Shown: one piece after another, positions 56,337 through 64,000 of the stretch
How positions within the stretch are numbered: position 1 is the stretch's first letter
How the letters are laid out: every line of letters starts with the position of its first letter
Origin: Fischerella sp. CENA71
GTDB lineage: Bacteria; Cyanobacteriota; Cyanobacteriia; Cyanobacteriales; Nostocaceae
Assembly: GCA_024239075.1 (NCBI GenBank)
Contig: JANBVI010000044.1
Coordinates: 121,251 to 185,250 of the forward strand
Direction of reading: 5' to 3'
Length of the DNA: 64,000 nt
Translations under genes and position numbers: made by a program
The notes under the pieces: model-generated
Databases searched by the model: none
Told to the model about the DNA's origin: nothing
Seen by the model: only the letters and a program-made list of their open reading frames with translations

Positions 56337-58196
56337 GTGATACGACGCGATCGCTGTTCTTTAATCAAAAGTCCTCGTTCATTTCAACCGTTCCAACGTG
56401 CTCCTAGTGCGCCAGACTTACCAGCGACTCCATTTAGGTTCATTTGCTATTTCGTTAACCAGTTCCGTTGGTGGTATGTGGCAATGGTGATCCTGGAGGT
56501 AGTACACGCAACTTGTGGCATTATGTTACCTTATGCCATTGGTGAGATCATTCGGAGTGTAACGCGATCAACAAGCGACAGCAAGCACATTTTTGATGTC
56601 GTGAGGCAACCCGTGATGTTGTTCACCGCTTTGAGTGTAGGTGAAGTGGTATTCGGGCGATCAGCTGGACTTTTGCAAACTATCCTCCACCCGATCCACC
56701 GACAGCACATCGTTCGGTCTCTATATGCCTACTTGCAGCACCATTCACATCGCTACCTAAGCAGTAGTTTTGCTGGGGCTTTGGCACACCGGATTAGCGA
56801 AACCTCTCTGGGTGTCACTCAAACAATGCAAATGATGATTACTGAATTTATGCCAGTAATCATTGTGTATACTGTGGCTACAATGTTACTGTATCGCGCC
56901 TATCCTCCGCTTGCTGCACTCGTAGGGGTGTGGGCAGTTCTCTTCGTCAGTATTTCGTTCTGGCTGGCAACTCGCTGCCGAATATACTCCCGGAAAGCCG
57001 CAGCCGCAAGAAGTGAGACAACTGGCATCATCGTAGACGCAGTCACAAATCTTACCAGTAGCCGACTATTTGCTCGTCTGGGTTTTGAACGACGCTATTT
57101 GAATGAGCAATTGAGGCGTGAACTTAAAGAGGTGAGAAAGTCCAACTGGTACTCGGAGCGAATCCGCTGGTTTCAGTTTATCTCAGCAGCGATTTTGAAA
57201 ATTGGCACCTTGTATTACTCGCTCTCCCTCTGGAGTCAAGGAAAGATTGCTGCTGCTGACTTTGTGGTAGCAACTAGCTTATCGCTGTTAATCATTAGTG
57301 AAGCCCGCAATTTAAGTAAACGCTTTCTAGAATTCTTTGAACACATCGGCAATGTCGCCAATGGTGTCTACACCATTGTTCAACCCCACGAGTTGATTGA
57401 TCGGGAGCAAGCGATCGCTCACCCAATCACCAAGGGTCGCATTGAGTTTCGGCAAGTAAATTTCAATTATTCTTCTGAGAAAAAAGTATTCCACAACCTT
57501 TCTATCACCATCCAACCGGGTCAGCGTGTCGGACTGGTGGGCTTCTCTGGCTCTGGAAAATCCACTTTTGTCAATTTGATTTTGCGTCTGTTTGACCCCC
57601 AATCTGGACAGATTCTTATTGATGGGGTGGATATTCGAGATATGACTCAAGATACCCTCCACGCGCAGATCAGCTTGATTCCCCAAGATCCATCTCTGTT
57701 CCATCGCACGTTACTGGAAAATATTCGTTACGGACGATTGGAAGCAACCGATGAGGAAGTGATCGAAGCAGCACGCAAGGCTTATGCTCACGATTTTATC
57801 GTGCAAATGAAGGAGGGTTATCATTCTTTGGTGGGTGAACGTGGGGTTAAACTCTCCGGAGGACAGAGACAACGCATTGCGATCGCGCGGGTGATCCTCA
57901 AAGATGCACCGATCCTAATCTTAGATGAAGCTACCTCTAGCCTTGATTCCATCACTGAAAAAGTGATCCAAGATACCCTAGATTCAGTAATGCATAGCAA
58001 AACGGTGATTGTAGTAGCTCATCGCTTGTCCACTATCGCCCATCTAGACCGCATTTTAGTGTTTGATCAAGGTCGCATTGTCGAAGATGGTACCCACACC
58101 AAACTCTTGGCAAAGGGTGGTGCTTACTACAGGTTATGGAAAATGCAGGCAGGTGGATTTTTGCCACAAGAAGCCGCTCAAAGTACCAAAGTCTGA
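56337..58196 (+). CDS. ABC exporter, fused membrane and ATPase domains
   Basis: 619 residues from a GTG. The membrane domain (about 35-330) includes YVAMVILEVVHATCGIMLPY and paired helices around 165-205. The ATPase has Walker A GFSGSGKST, IPQDPSLFHRT (Q-loop region), [16 protein letters not shown], Walker B ILILDEATSS and the H-loop VAHRLST. It is a homodimeric exporter of the MsbA/multidrug type. It lies before the flavoprotein/ferredoxin pair in the same direction, with 30 bases to the next start. Cargo unknown; possibly an end product or toxic intermediate of the locus. Confidence 0.87.
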   Translation: MIRRDRCSLIKSPRSFQPFQRAPSAPDLPATPFRFICYFVNQFRWWYVAMVILEVVHATCGIMLPYAIGEIIRSVTRSTSDSKHIFDVVRQPVMLFTALSVGEVVFGRSAGLLQTILHPIHRQHIVRSLYAYLQHHSHRYLSSSFAGALAHRISETSLGVTQTMQMMITEFMPVIIVYTVATMLLYRAYPPLAALVGVWAVLFVSISFWLATRCRIYSRKAAAARSETTGIIVDAVTNLTSSRLFARLGFERRYLNEQLRRELKEVRKSNWYSERIRWFQFISAAILKIGTLYYSLSLWSQGKIAAADFVVATSLSLLIISEARNLSKRFLEFFEHIGNVANGVYTIVQPHELIDREQAIAHPITKGRIEFRQVNFNYSSEKKVFHNLSITIQPGQRVGLVGFSGSGKSTFVNLILRLFDPQSGQILIDGVDIRDMTQDTLHAQISLIPQDPSLFHRTLLENIRYGRLEATDEEVIEAARKAYAHDFIVQMKEGYHSLVGERGVKLSGGQRQRIAIARVILKDAPILILDEATSSLDSITEKVIQDTLDSVMHSKTVIVVAHRLSTIAHLDRILVFDQGRIVEDGTHTKLLAKGGAYYRLWKMQAGGFLPQEAAQSTKV

Positions 58197-58225
58197 ACTT
58201 GACTGTCAACAAGGAGGAAAAGGAA

Positions 58226-59872
58226 TTGCTTACAGCCTATTGCGACACTGAACTACAATTAACTGCTGACGTGCTAGTAATTGGTGGTGGTCCTGCTGCC
58301 GCATGGGCAGCATGGGCAGCCGCAACCCAAGGTGTCAAAGTCATCATTGTTGATAAAGGTTTTCTGGGTACGAGCGGTGCAGCTGCTGCCAGTGGGAATG
58401 GTATCATGGCACCTTCTCCAGAGAATTGGGACAAAGTTTTATCGGAGCGTTATCGCCTAGGAAACAATCTCGCTAACTTACGTTGGATCGAGCGTATGAT
58501 CGAAAAAACTTGGCTCAGTTTGCCCCTAGTGGAAGATTGGGGCTATCGTTTCCCCAAAGAAAATGGGGAATCTGTGCGCCAGAGTTATTATGGTCCGGAA
58601 TATATGCGGATACTTCGCAAAAATCTCTTGCGTGTTGGTGTGCAAATTCTCGACCAAAGTCCTGCTCTAGAGCTTTTACTGGCTGATGACGGCTCAGTAG
58701 CTGGAGCCAGAGGTGTGCAGCGGCAAAATCATCGCACCTATATCGTTCGTGCTAGTGCAGTTGTCCTGGCGAATGGCGGTTGTGCCTTCTTGAGTAAAGC
58801 ATTAGGTTGCAATACCAATACAGGTGATGGACTGTTGATGGCAGTGGAAGCTGGCGGCGAACTCTCTAGTATGGAAGCTTCTAATCACTATGCTATCTCG
58901 ACCGCTTTTAATGCCACAGTCACAAGGGGTGTTCCCTTTGGCTGGGCTAGTTACACCGATGAAGCAGGTAATGATCTTGGTGGCTATATCAATGGTCGTC
59001 GCGACCCATCGTTCCTTCCCAATGCCCTCCTGAAAGGTCCCGTTTATGCTCGTTTGGATCGAGCCACACCTGAAGTCAAAGCAGTGATTGAAAAGTCTCA
59101 TTTCATCGCCTTTCTACCTTATAAAAAAGCAGGCATTGACCCTTATACAGAACGAGTGCCTGTAACACTGGTTTTAGAAGGTACAGTCCGTGGTACAGGC
59201 GGAATTCGGATTGTGAATGATAGTTGCGGTACAAAGGTTCCTGGACTTTACGCTGCCGGTGATGCAGCATCGCGGGAGTTTTTAGCCGGTTTAGCTTCTG
59301 GGGGCGGTGGTCCTAATGCTGCCTGGGCAATCTCCACAGGACAATGGGCAGGAGTTGGTGCAGCCACCTTTGCCAAGAGTCTGGGCGCTCATGCCCATGA
59401 GCGGGTTGCACGTCCTGCTGGTCAAGCTGGATTGCGTTCGCAGTCTCCCGCTTGCGAAACATTCGATAGCGAGGCAATTGTGCGCGGTGTACAAGCCGAG
59501 ATGTTTCCGTTAGAGAAGAATTACTTGCGCTGTGAGCAGAGACTTCTGGATTCCCTCGCCAAATTAGAAACGCTGTGGCAGCAAGTACAAATGAACCCAA
59601 AACAAGATACAGTGCGCGATGTGGAATTTTCTCGTCGAGCTGCGGCTCTGACGGCTGTAGCACGATGGGGATATTTTAGCGCTTTACATCGTACAGAAAC
59701 GCGCAGCGAACATATTCGTGTGGACTATCCCCAAACCGATCCGAATCAGCTTTATTACCAAGCTACAGGCGGCTTAGAAAAACTTTGGGTGAGACGAGAT
59801 TGGATTAAGGAAGCAAGCGCTACACCACCAGTATTAACCACTCAAACCACAGCCTCGGTATCAAAGTTATAG
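58226..59872 (+). CDS. Fumarate-reductase/AprA-like FAD flavoprotein
   Basis: About 548 residues from a TTG at 58226, preferred because AAGGAGG lies eight bases upstream; a longer frame from 58136 would overlap the ABC gene. The FAD-binding start is ADVLVIGGGPAAAWAAWAAA with KVIIVDKGF and TSGAAAASGNG. Other marks are VLANGGCAFLSKALGCNTNT, TGDGLLMAVEAGG, and the flavin-proximal VPGLYAAGDAASREFLAG. This is the succinate dehydrogenase/fumarate reductase/APS-reductase alpha family. The next gene, 13 bases on, encodes a 2[4Fe-4S] ferredoxin, as in AprAB. In this setting it may be a redox pair handling a sulfur or unsaturated substrate. Confidence 0.88.
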   Translation: MLTAYCDTELQLTADVLVIGGGPAAAWAAWAAATQGVKVIIVDKGFLGTSGAAAASGNGIMAPSPENWDKVLSERYRLGNNLANLRWIERMIEKTWLSLPLVEDWGYRFPKENGESVRQSYYGPEYMRILRKNLLRVGVQILDQSPALELLLADDGSVAGARGVQRQNHRTYIVRASAVVLANGGCAFLSKALGCNTNTGDGLLMAVEAGGELSSMEASNHYAISTAFNATVTRGVPFGWASYTDEAGNDLGGYINGRRDPSFLPNALLKGPVYARLDRATPEVKAVIEKSHFIAFLPYKKAGIDPYTERVPVTLVLEGTVRGTGGIRIVNDSCGTKVPGLYAAGDAASREFLAGLASGGGGPNAAWAISTGQWAGVGAATFAKSLGAHAHERVARPAGQAGLRSQSPACETFDSEAIVRGVQAEMFPLEKNYLRCEQRLLDSLAKLETLWQQVQMNPKQDTVRDVEFSRRAAALTAVARWGYFSALHRTETRSEHIRVDYPQTDPNQLYYQATGGLEKLWVRRDWIKEASATPPVLTTQTTASVSKL

Positions 59873-59885
59873 CAGGAGCAGTATC

Positions 59886-60227
59886 ATGATCGAGCTTGTC
59901 AGCCATAAACTCTGTATTAATTGTAATGTTTGCGTCCAAGTATGCCCTACAAATGTCTTTGATGCAGTTCCCAACCAGCCGCCTGCGATCGCCCGCAAGG
60001 AAGACTGTCAAACTTGTTTCATGTGTGAGGCATACTGCCCAGCGGATGCGCTCTATGTTGCGCCGCAATCTCATACCAATGTTGCAGTCAACGAGGATGA
60101 TTTAATTGACAGTGGCATTATGGGTGAATATCGTCGTACCTTGGGTTGGGGATATGGCAGAAAAAACAATAGCGAATTGGATACTGCTCATAAACTGCGC
60201 CAACTGCCGCGCCCCTATCAAAGCTAA
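59886..60227 (+). CDS. 2[4Fe-4S] ferredoxin-like partner subunit (AprB-like)
   Basis: 113 residues with two clusters: CINCNVCVQVCPTNVF (residues 10-25) and CQTCFMCEAYCPADAL (41-56), each CxxCxxCxxxCP. A 50-residue tail contains GEYRRTLGWGYG. It follows the flavoprotein by 13 bases and surely forms an electron-transfer complex with it, analogous to AprB with AprA. Cytoplasmic. Confidence 0.9.
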   Translation: MIELVSHKLCINCNVCVQVCPTNVFDAVPNQPPAIARKEDCQTCFMCEAYCPADALYVAPQSHTNVAVNEDDLIDSGIMGEYRRTLGWGYGRKNNSELDTAHKLRQLPRPYQS

Positions 60228-60298
60228 TTTGGGTGTATTTTCTCACGTTTCAATTCGGATTGCCACATATAGATTAAATTCTAAAAAAAGGAAACTTC

Positions 60299-60370
60299 AT
60301 GTCACAGAAGTCTGATTTGCAAAACCTGCTTTATCCGTATCTCGGCGGACACCTGGCTACTGCTCTCTAA
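60299..60370 (+). CDS. Short ORF (23 codons), unrecognised, possibly truncated
   Basis: ATG at 60299 behind AAAGGAAAC, encoding 23 residues (starts MSQKSDLQNLLYPYLGGHLA) before TAA at 60368-60370, which overlaps the stop of the convergent MFS gene. The good ribosome site and position after the ferredoxin suggest the start of a gene of the same operon that was cut off when the MFS region joined. A free-standing peptide is the alternative. Confidence 0.35.
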   Translation: MSQKSDLQNLLYPYLGGHLATAL

Positions 60371-61617
60371 ACTTGGGCGACAGTAGAACTAGAAAAGCTA
60401 CGTTTGAGTAGGAATACAGCTAAGACGATACCCAAAATAGCCAATACTGTAGTCGGATAGAAGAAGACTGTGTAACTACCGAATATGTCTCTAACTCTTC
60501 CAGCCAGCAAAGTTCCACATAAAGCACCAGCACCATAAGCAGTGAAGACAATGCCATAGTTTTTGGCGTAGTCTGCTGATGAAAATAGGATTAAGGTAGT
60601 GGTAGGAGCGATCGCTAGCCATCCCCCAAAGGAAAAGTAAAATAGGGAAAATGCAACTAAATAGCTAGCTACCGCACCTTGACCTGCTTTCAGCATCATT
60701 AAAGAAGCAATTAATACCAATGTAAAAGACACAATTGCCCCCAACTTAGGACTAAAGCGGTCAGTAAACCAACCAAAAAACAAACGTCCCAAAGCATTAA
60801 ATACGGCAAATAAGGAGACTGTACTAGCTGCTGTTGCCGCATCTAGTTTAATAATTTCTTGGGCTAATGGGCTGGAAATACCAATTGCTGCTAGTCCAGA
60901 GAAGGTGCCGATGGTGTAGCATAGCCACAAGCCGTAAAATCCTTGACTTTGTACCATTGCACCTTGATTGTGGTTAGATACATCGCCAACGTTAGTGGTA
61001 GTTAGATTCCATCCTGCGGGTTTCCAGTCTTGTGGCGGTGTCTTTAATACAGTGGCGATCGCTAAAATAATCGCTGTAAAAGCTACGCCTAAAATCACAA
61101 AAGTCTGCCGCACTCCATAACCATCAATCAGAGATTTGGCTAATGGTGCAGTAATTAACGGCGACAAACCAAAACCAATGACAGTTAAGCCGACAGCAAC
61201 ACCTTTTTTATCAGGAAACCATTTAGCAACAACCGCTAAAGGAACTCCATAAGCTATACCCACACCTACACCTGCAATTACACCGTAGGTAAAAGTCAGC
61301 AATTGTAAGTTGCCATTGATACTCGATAGGATATAACCTAGTCCCACAATCACACCACCAACTGCTGTCACCACACGAGAACCAAAGCGGTTGATGTAAA
61401 AACCAGTAATTGGCATCAATATCGCAAATAGTACTAGCAAAACCGTAAATGGCAATAAACTTTCTGTGGCATTAATGCTCAGTAATTTTTCTAGAGGTTT
61501 TCTGAAAATACTCCAGGAATAGACAGTTCCCAGGCAAAGTAAAACGGTTGCACCAAGGGGAATAAGCAACCATCTACCCTTTTCTGCTGGCATACCAAAA
61601 AGCTGCATATTTTGCAT
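60367..61617 (-). CDS. MFS transporter, oxalate/formate antiporter (OFA) type
   Basis: 416 residues with 12 hydrophobic helices. The start KGRWLLIPLGATVLLCLGTVYSWSIFRKPLEKLL is characteristic of the OFA group, which moves oxalate, formate, lactate or similar carboxylates. A mid-loop precedes the second half and the C-terminus is LKRSFSSSTVAQV. It is convergent with the flavoprotein/ferredoxin genes and followed on the right by a broken NRPS. Substrate unknown; a carboxylate is likely from the family. Confidence 0.82.
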   Translation of the reverse strand: MQNMQLFGMPAEKGRWLLIPLGATVLLCLGTVYSWSIFRKPLEKLLSINATESLLPFTVLLVLFAILMPITGFYINRFGSRVVTAVGGVIVGLGYILSSINGNLQLLTFTYGVIAGVGVGIAYGVPLAVVAKWFPDKKGVAVGLTVIGFGLSPLITAPLAKSLIDGYGVRQTFVILGVAFTAIILAIATVLKTPPQDWKPAGWNLTTTNVGDVSNHNQGAMVQSQGFYGLWLCYTIGTFSGLAAIGISSPLAQEIIKLDAATAASTVSLFAVFNALGRLFFGWFTDRFSPKLGAIVSFTLVLIASLMMLKAGQGAVASYLVAFSLFYFSFGGWLAIAPTTTLILFSSADYAKNYGIVFTAYGAGALCGTLLAGRVRDIFGSYTVFFYPTTVLAILGIVLAVFLLKRSFSSSTVAQV

Positions 61618-61882
61618 CTACTTTATTAGATTATTTTTCCCTTAGTATCTCACCTTTTTGGTTTTACAGATGTATTAACCCTGTTTGGTCACTTTGGGAG
61701 AATGCAATAGCCCAAAGGGTTACGGAGCTTTAGTTTCCAGCTTTGGCTATAAATTTTAGTTTCTATTAGAAAATAAAGCCTCAAATGTTGATGAATATCT
61801 GCGCCAGCATCCAATAAACATCTCCAAAAATAATCAAACCCTTTGTAAAACTAGGTTAGAGGGCATAAATGCAATCATGAAT

Positions 61883-64000
61883 CTATCCCACTAATAGTAG
61901 AAATATGATAATCTGCTGTTGATGAAGGTAATATGTTAATTGTTGGTCTTCAAATACTACTGCAATTGCATCTGGTGTTTTTTCTACCTGTGCTTCTAAT
62001 AACTCATGAATACACTGTTGAGGATATTTAGCCTGAGTCTGGTTCCACTCCACAAGCAACTGACGTTGCTCAGATTCTGTCAACAGTGGTAATTCTGACA
62101 AACGCTGCTGTGGATTAGCAACAATTCCTTCCAGCAACGTTTGCAAATGCTTGACCACCCTTTGTATAGAACTTTTCTCAAATAAAACAGTATTGTATTC
62201 TAAAGTACCAACTAGCCCCTCCTGTGTATCTATCATGTATAGGCTTAAATCAAACTTTGCAGTATTCCTTGTGTCTTCCAGAAGGCTTAAAGTTAAACCA
62301 GGTAATTCTAACGCAGACATTGGTGCATTCTGAAGCACAAACATCACTTGAAATAGTGGTGTATGACTCAAGTCTCGCTCTGGTTGCAGTTCCTCAACTA
62401 ACAACTCAAAGGGTAAATCCTGATGTGCATATGCTCCTAAAGATACTTCTCGTACCCGTTTGAGTAGTTCAGAAAAAGTAGGATTTCCTGCGAAATTAGT
62501 TCTCAATACCAAGGTATTGACAAAAAATCCAATTAATCCTTCTATCTCTGCTCGGTTGCGGTTAGCAATGGGCGAGCCGACCACAATATCTTCGCTACCT
62601 GTATAACGCCATAGCAAAGTTTGGAAAGCTGCCAACAGGGTCATAAATAAGGTAGTTCCCTGCTGACGGCTAAATTTATTTAAGGCAAAAGAGAGCTTAT
62701 CTGATAGCTCAAAAGAGCAGTTTGCACCTCGGAAAGTCTGAATTGCTGGTCTTGGATGGTCAGTAGGTAACTCTAATACTTTTGGCGCGTTCTTTAACTG
62801 CTCAAGCCAGTAAAATATTTGGGTTTTTAGTACTTCTCCTTGTAGCCATTGTCGTTGCCAAGCTGCGAAGTCTACATACTGTATTGGTAGTGCAGGTAAT
62901 GGTGAGGGCTGTTTATTACAGAAAGCTTGGTAAAGTGTTGCCAACTCTTGCACTAGTACACCCATTGACCAACCGTCAGAGACGATGTGATGTATTGTCA
63001 GTAATATTATCTGTTCTTCTTGGTGAAGACGTAATAGTTTTACTCTCAGTAACAAGTCGGTTTTGAGGTCAAAAGGTTTTTGTGCTTCTTGTGAAGCTTG
63101 TTGTTTAACTTCGGTTTGTTGTTGATTTGCAGGTAGGTTACTAATATCAAATATTGGTAATGTGAAAGGCGTCGCTTCAGAGATAACAGCTATTGGTTGC
63201 CCTTCTATTGTCTGGAAATTGGTTCGTAGAGCTTCATGTCGGCTGATAATTGCGTTAAAACTTTGTTGTAGTGCAGCTACATTCAATTGTCCCTTGAGGC
63301 GAACAGCACCAGCAATGTTATAAAAAGAACTATTTGGCTCTAATTGGTCAAGGAACCATAACCGTTGTTGAGCAAATGATAATGGTAATTGTTGCGATCG
63401 CACAATCCGCTCAATGTTTGTTGCTTCAACTACTGAGTCTACCTTAATCGCTTTTTCAATTTCTTTTGCTAATCCAGCTATTGTTGGTTTTTCAAACAAA
63501 TAACGTAAAGGAAGTTCTACTTGAAAAACTTGTCGAATTTGGGAAATGACGCGAGTTGCAATTAATGAATGTCCACCTAATTCAAAGAAATTATGATCAA
63601 TACCTACTTTATCAATGCCAAGCACTTCTGCCCAAATACCTACTAATAAATTCTCAATTGGTGTGGAAGGAGGGATAATACTTGATGATGAGATTTGTGT
63701 TAATTCGGGTGCTGGTAGCGCCTTACGGTCAACCTTGCGATTAGGTGTGAGTGGAAGTGAATCTAATGTGACAAAATTTGTTGGTATCATGTAGCTTGGC
63801 AACTTTGATTCTAGGAAGCTACGCAGTTGAGAAAGAATAAATCTTTGTTCAATTTCACCAACAAGATAAGCAATCAAATGTTGCTCTCCAGAGGAATCAT
63901 TGCGAGCTACAACTACATTTTCTCGCACCCCAGAATATTGGCTGATAACAGCTTCAATTTCCCCCAGTTCAATCCGAAAACCACGTATTTTAACTTGATG
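61883..64000 (-). CDS. Truncated NRPS: ...A(end)-T-C-A(start), broken 3' end; 5' end outside window
   Basis: The frame enters from beyond 64000. Visible: the end of an A domain (NRKVDRKAL), a carrier (ELGGHSLIATR), a full C domain with HHIVSDGWS, and only the first 40 or so residues of a second A domain, ending FEDQQLTY and then a foreign tail LHQQQIIIFLLLVG and stop. All adenylation core motifs of that last domain are missing, and there is no thioesterase. Two DNA blocks are nearly identical to the C-A-T-C gene (12352-17007). The protein would stall after condensation, so this is probably a broken gene, or the end of one cut by rearrangement next to the MFS gene. Confidence 0.88.
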   Translation of the reverse strand, partial: HQVKIRGFRIELGEIEAVISQYSGVRENVVVARNDSSGEQHLIAYLVGEIEQRFILSQLRSFLESKLPSYMIPTNFVTLDSLPLTPNRKVDRKALPAPELTQISSSSIIPPSTPIENLLVGIWAEVLGIDKVGIDHNFFELGGHSLIATRVISQIRQVFQVELPLRYLFEKPTIAGLAKEIEKAIKVDSVVEATNIERIVRSQQLPLSFAQQRLWFLDQLEPNSSFYNIAGAVRLKGQLNVAALQQSFNAIISRHEALRTNFQTIEGQPIAVISEATPFTLPIFDISNLPANQQQTEVKQQASQEAQKPFDLKTDLLLRVKLLRLHQEEQIILLTIHHIVSDGWSMGVLVQELATLYQAFCNKQPSPLPALPIQYVDFAAWQRQWLQGEVLKTQIFYWLEQLKNAPKVLELPTDHPRPAIQTFRGANCSFELSDKLSFALNKFSRQQGTTLFMTLLAAFQTLLWRYTGSEDIVVGSPIANRNRAEIEGLIGFFVNTLVLRTNFAGNPTFSELLKRVREVSLGAYAHQDLPFELLVEELQPERDLSHTPLFQVMFVLQNAPMSALELPGLTLSLLEDTRNTAKFDLSLYMIDTQEGLVGTLEYNTVLFEKSSIQRVVKHLQTLLEGIVANPQQRLSELPLLTESEQRQLLVEWNQTQAKYPQQCIHELLEAQVEKTPDAIAVVFEDQQLTYYLHQQQIIIFLLLVG
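61932..62118. repeat. Near-identical block shared with 15521-15707
   Basis: One visible mismatch in 187 bases. It covers the C-A linker and the first A-domain residues. The block ends exactly where the NRPS frame breaks, marking the rearrangement point. Confidence 0.92.
63709..64000. repeat. Near-identical block shared with 14130-14421
   Basis: Two visible mismatches in about 291 bases, running off the window edge. It covers the end of the A domain up to the linker before the carrier, where identity stops abruptly at the GTGCTGGTAGCG word. Confidence 0.92.

Noticed and set aside
61883-61931. Foreign tail of the truncated NRPS as a real C-terminal domain
   Set aside because: Only 15 or so residues, no likeness to a thioesterase or docking domain, and it starts exactly at the end of a near-identical repeat.
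1-64000. CRISPR arrays, tRNA or rRNA genes
   Set aside because: No regularly spaced repeats, cloverleaf or rRNA-like sequence found by eye.

Overview
The window looks like a filamentous, probably heterocystous (Nostocales-type) cyanobacterium. Reasons: AT-rich DNA, frequent HIP1 octamers (GCGATCGC) in and between genes, a TonB-dependent receptor carrying an AMIN domain, many short palindromic repeats, and a dense mix of NRPS/PKS genes with decayed insertion sequences and a group II intron relic. No rRNA, tRNA or CRISPR array was seen.

Region 1 (1-23692, all on the minus strand, so transcribed right to left) is a hybrid NRPS/PKS assembly line. In order of transcription: FAAL-ACP-C-A-T-E (17009-23692); C-A-T-C (12352-17007); a SyrP/TauD-type Fe(II)/2-oxoglutarate oxygenase (11361-12377); a module whose leading C-like domain has lost HHxxxDG, then A-T (8020-11256); KS-AT-KR-T followed by an epimerase-type domain (1944-8006); a stand-alone C domain (544-1947); and a JmjC/cupin-type protein that runs off the left edge. 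Specificity-code reading from memory suggests Ala (then epimerised), Gly and Asn, the last with an adjacent beta-hydroxylase. The product would be a fatty-acylated peptide-polyketide. No thioesterase is visible, so the line continues outside the window.

Region 2 (24810-42320) is largely iron/siderophore traffic: a TonB-dependent receptor, a truncated and an intact FecB-type binding lipoprotein, a DUF1636-like cysteine protein, an ABC exporter, a FecCDE-type importer, a FetAB-type iron exporter pair and a secreted penicillin-acylase-family enzyme. A UbiA prenyltransferase/methyltransferase/GT-C glycosyltransferase group sits in the middle and looks unrelated. The setting favours a siderophore for region 1, but this is inference; the Asn (not Asp) code is a caution.

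Region 3 (42321-49255) is a graveyard: a group II intron 3' end (domain V and HNH maturase tail) broken by an ISKra4-like element, itself hit by an IS630-like element. Next come an intact cystathionine beta-synthase/gamma-synthase pair, an aminotransferase relic, another IS630 fragment, a short transporter-like relic and an unassigned structured-RNA candidate (48911-49041).

Region 4 (49256-61617) is a plus-strand catabolic or detoxification locus: LLM flavin monooxygenase, amidohydrolase, GC-richer FAD/NAD(P) monooxygenase, alpha/beta hydrolase, relics of an SGNH hydrolase, aldo/keto reductase and HAD phosphatase, an ABC exporter, a fumarate-reductase/AprA-like flavoprotein with a 2[4Fe-4S] ferredoxin, and a convergent OFA-type MFS transporter. 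The substrate is unknown; oxidation of an organic S-, N- or aryl-compound is plausible.

Region 5 (61883-64000, minus) is the 3' end of another NRPS that stops abruptly just inside an A domain. It shares two nearly identical blocks with the C-A-T-C gene of region 1, indicating recent duplication, gene conversion or rearrangement between assembly lines.
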